Positions 5,011-7,412 of a stretch of 7,412 bases of DNA are shown here, piece by piece (positions within the stretch are counted from its first letter, which is position 1; each line of letters starts with the position of its first letter). The stretch lies in the NCBI GenBank assembly GCA_947630095.1, contig CANRGI010000059.1:1-7412 (forward strand). The letters are read 5' to 3'. A program made the position numbers and the translations under genes. The notes beneath the pieces were generated by a model. That model was not told the origin of the DNA and ran no database searches. It saw only the letters and a program-made list of their open reading frames with translations. Source of the DNA: an uncultured Bacilli bacterium (GTDB lineage Bacteria; Bacillota_I; Bacilli_A; RF39; UBA660).

Positions 5011-7412
5011 ATGAATTTAAATGAAATAATGGAAAAAGATAAAAAATTATATTTTTTAATTAAAAAAACCAAAGAATCTACTAATATAGATAAAACTATT
5101 ATTCAGTTTACTTCACTAATAGAAAAAGAGCATAATAAAGAGAGAATTAATACTTGGATAAAATATTGGTTAAATTATAATATAAATTATTACTTTATTA
5201 TATTATCAGGTAATAAAAACTTAATAAATGAAGATACTAAAAATTTACTTTTTAACTATTTAAAAAATATTAATAAAAATGAAAGACAATTATTTCTTTA
5301 TATAAATGCCTATATGTATTTTAATGAATATAATAAATTAAAAATTCTATTAGATGGTATTATAAATTTTAATAATAACGTAATTGATAATAAAGATTAT
5401 CAAAATGAAAAACAAAATATAAATAATGAAAGAATTAAATGTGGTAATGAATTAATTAAAACATTAGATTATATAAAAGAATTAATAAATGATAGTAATG
5501 AGAGTTTAATAAATGATTTTCTAAAAGAAACATATATATTATTTAGTTCAGTATATAAACCAATTATACTTAATTATGATGGAGTATATAATTTACATAA
5601 GAAGTTTATAAATATAATGAAAGATATTTTTAATGATATTACTATAAATGAAATAGATACTAATGACGAAAATGCTTATGATTTTATTGATTATGTAGAA
5701 AAGTTAGTAAAAAGATTTAATGGTTATGTAATATCTAAATATAAAGAATTAAAAAAGAATATTATTGACCTAGATACTATTAAAAAAATATTAAAGATAA
5801 ATTATTTAAAAAATAATAATTATGTAATACCAGAAGACCAAGAAAAACTATTAAGTGAGTTTAGTGATTTATATACTTTTATACAAAAAGATATTTATAC
5901 ATTTCTTTATTTAGATTATATTTTTATTCCTAAAATATGCACAAATAACCCTAGTTATTTAGTTAATAGTAAAAAACTTAAAAATATATTAGGTAAAGTA
6001 GATAATGTAAATTTATATAGAACTAATGCTACTAAAATACTAGAAAAATTAATTGAATTAAATAATGAATATAATAATCTAAATTCAAAATATAATAATA
6101 AACTTGTAAATGAAAAATTAGATATACATATAGATTTAGAAAGTAATATTAGTGAACTATCTAAAAATATAATTAATAATTTTTTAGATAATAGTGATTA
6201 TGAGAAAATATTAAATTATATTAAAGTAATTGTATCTTTAAATGGTTATAATTATATAAAAAATTATATTTATAAAATATCTAAAATAAATAAAAGAGAA
6301 AATAAAGATACTATAAAAGAAATAGTTAATATATTATTAGATAATGGAGAATTAAATCAAGCATTACATTTTTTAAAAAAATTAAATGTCATTAAATATA
6401 AAGATTATATTGATTATAATAATTCATTAGATATTATTAATGAAATGAATACAAAAGAATTTACTGTTGATAATGAAATAACTAAATATCAAATACAAAA
6501 AGAACTTTATTTTGAAGATAATATAAAAGATAATCTATATATAGATTGGATAGATACACTTAATACTTTTCCTATTACACCTAGTTTAATATTACACGAA
6601 ATTACTATATTATTAGAAATTTGTACAAATAATTTATCATTAATAAAAGATAAATATTTTATTAATAAAATTAATGATTTAAATAAACTTATAGAAGATA
6701 AAAATGCTATAGTTAATAATTATTATTATACAGTACTAATAAAATTTATGAATATTTTATTTACAAATTATAATACAAAAGAAATATTAGAAATATTAAA
6801 ATTATTAAATAATTTAAACAAAGCAAAATATGATATTAACTCTTTTAAAAGTCCAGATTATTTTAAAGTAAATCAAACATTAACACTAAGAAATGAGTCA
6901 AGAAGAATATATGAAGAATTTATAAATAAAAATGTAGATAATGAAAAAGAATTAGTAGATATTTATATGAATAGTGTAGTAAAGTATATTGTTCCTCTTG
7001 AAGAATTTTTAAAAATAACTTTTACAGAAGATAAAAAGAAATTTATCCAAAAATATTTTAATAACTATAATTTCTATGGAAAAATAAGAATAAGTAAAGA
7101 CGAAAAATATAGTAGATTAAAAATTAAAAGTGTATATACAATGGATAGAGTTAGAGTAGATGTAAGTAATATTAAAATAAGTAAAGTTAAAGGTTGCTAT
7201 TTTATGGTTAAATTATGTAATATAACTAATTTTTATAATGAAGTTGTAGTAAAAGATGTAATATTAATTGGTAAAGAAACTATTGAAAATACTTTAGATA
7301 ATTTAGTTTATTTAAATAATAGATTAGAATTAGGAAAAAATGAGATACCTTATTTAATAAATAAATACATAGAAGCATTAGAAGAATATAACAAACTAGG
7401 GATAATTTCTTT
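5011..7412 (+). CDS. Large uncharacterised Asn-rich helical protein, 3'-truncated by the window edge
   Basis: The frame is open from ATG 5011 to the last base: 800 full codons with no stop, so the protein is larger than 800 residues and its end is not in the window. I do not recognise a family. By hand count about 118 of the 800 residues are Asn (15 percent) and only about 7 are Ala; Ile, Lys, Leu, Tyr, Glu and Asp make up most of the rest. Residues 1 to about 680 read as amphipathic helices, as in an alpha solenoid or long scaffold. Residues about 690-755 (GKIRISKDEKYSRLKIKS, YFMVKLCNI, EVVVKDVILIGK) look beta-rich. There is no Walker A, no R-x4-6-H motif, no signal peptide and no convincing membrane segment. 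It is the third cistron, 10 bases after the HEPN-NACHT gene, so it probably works with the two NTPases, perhaps as the sensor or scaffold they lack. That role is inference only. Confidence 0.8.
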   Translation, partial: MNLNEIMEKDKKLYFLIKKTKESTNIDKTIIQFTSLIEKEHNKERINTWIKYWLNYNINYYFIILSGNKNLINEDTKNLLFNYLKNINKNERQLFLYINAYMYFNEYNKLKILLDGIINFNNNVIDNKDYQNEKQNINNERIKCGNELIKTLDYIKELINDSNESLINDFLKETYILFSSVYKPIILNYDGVYNLHKKFINIMKDIFNDITINEIDTNDENAYDFIDYVEKLVKRFNGYVISKYKELKKNIIDLDTIKKILKINYLKNNNYVIPEDQEKLLSEFSDLYTFIQKDIYTFLYLDYIFIPKICTNNPSYLVNSKKLKNILGKVDNVNLYRTNATKILEKLIELNNEYNNLNSKYNNKLVNEKLDIHIDLESNISELSKNIINNFLDNSDYEKILNYIKVIVSLNGYNYIKNYIYKISKINKRENKDTIKEIVNILLDNGELNQALHFLKKLNVIKYKDYIDYNNSLDIINEMNTKEFTVDNEITKYQIQKELYFEDNIKDNLYIDWIDTLNTFPITPSLILHEITILLEICTNNLSLIKDKYFINKINDLNKLIEDKNAIVNNYYYTVLIKFMNILFTNYNTKEILEILKLLNNLNKAKYDINSFKSPDYFKVNQTLTLRNESRRIYEEFINKNVDNEKELVDIYMNSVVKYIVPLEEFLKITFTEDKKKFIQKYFNNYNFYGKIRISKDEKYSRLKIKSVYTMDRVRVDVSNIKISKVKGCYFMVKLCNITNFYNEVVVKDVILIGKETIENTLDNLVYLNNRLELGKNEIPYLINKYIEALEEYNKLGIIS

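Noticed and set aside
5011..7412. Second HEPN or a P-loop in the large third protein
   Set aside because: I read the full 800-codon translation and found no R-x4-6-H and no G-x4-GK[ST]. Arg-rich LRNESRRIYEEF near residue 627 has no His at the required spacing.
1..7412. Mycoplasma/Spiroplasma-type recoding of UGA as Trp
   Set aside because: Trp codons are TGG (for example at 669, 2038, 5155 and 5167) and no in-frame TGA occurs in any gene.
1..7412. CRISPR array, tRNA, rRNA or insertion sequence
   Set aside because: There are no regularly spaced 25-40 base repeats and no GC-rich structured RNA segment. Intergenic gaps are at most about 112 bases. No transposase or terminal inverted repeats were seen.

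Overview
The window is extremely AT-rich with a strong A excess on the + strand. It reads as a low-GC bacterium (Bacillota-, Fusobacteriota- or Mycoplasmatota-like). I cannot name the genus. Every gene lies on the + strand, every visible stop codon is TAA, Trp is encoded by TGG with no in-frame TGA, and most genes have a clear purine-rich Shine-Dalgarno sequence, so the standard bacterial code fits.

Layout. (1) Positions 1-885 hold the C-terminal four fifths of the housekeeping ATPase YchF; its start lies outside the window. (2) Positions 886-1631 hold a self-contained type II toxin-antitoxin unit: a perfect-consensus sigma-70-type promoter, a RelB/DinJ-type antitoxin, a RelE/ParE-superfamily toxin one base downstream, and a rho-independent terminator. 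(3) From 1632 to the right edge runs a second transcription unit with its own extended -10 promoter. It holds three tightly spaced genes: two paralogous NACHT-type STAND NTPases (499 and 598 aa) and a very large Asn/Ile/Lys/Leu-rich protein of no recognised family, still open after 800 codons.

The third region is the interesting part. The second NTPase carries an N-terminal HEPN-like domain with an R-N-x-x-x-H motif, the usual HEPN ribonuclease signature. The first has the flanking helices of the same domain but lacks the segment carrying the motif, so it looks like a catalytically dead partner. Neither NTPase has the long C-terminal repeat domain that STAND/NLR proteins normally use to sense a trigger. 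The mostly helical third protein could supply sensing in trans. I infer a candidate three-component, NLR-like antiphage or abortive-infection operon: HEPN ribonuclease effector, paired NACHT switch, and separate sensor or scaffold. This is inference from motifs and gene order, not a demonstrated function.

Across all genes the palindromes GATC, CATG and AGCT are absent by hand scan, while TGCA, CTAG and GTAC with the same base composition occur several times each. GATGA occurs only once, with Asp switching to the otherwise rare GAC codon before GA-starting codons. This suggests sequence avoidance, possibly linked to restriction-modification.
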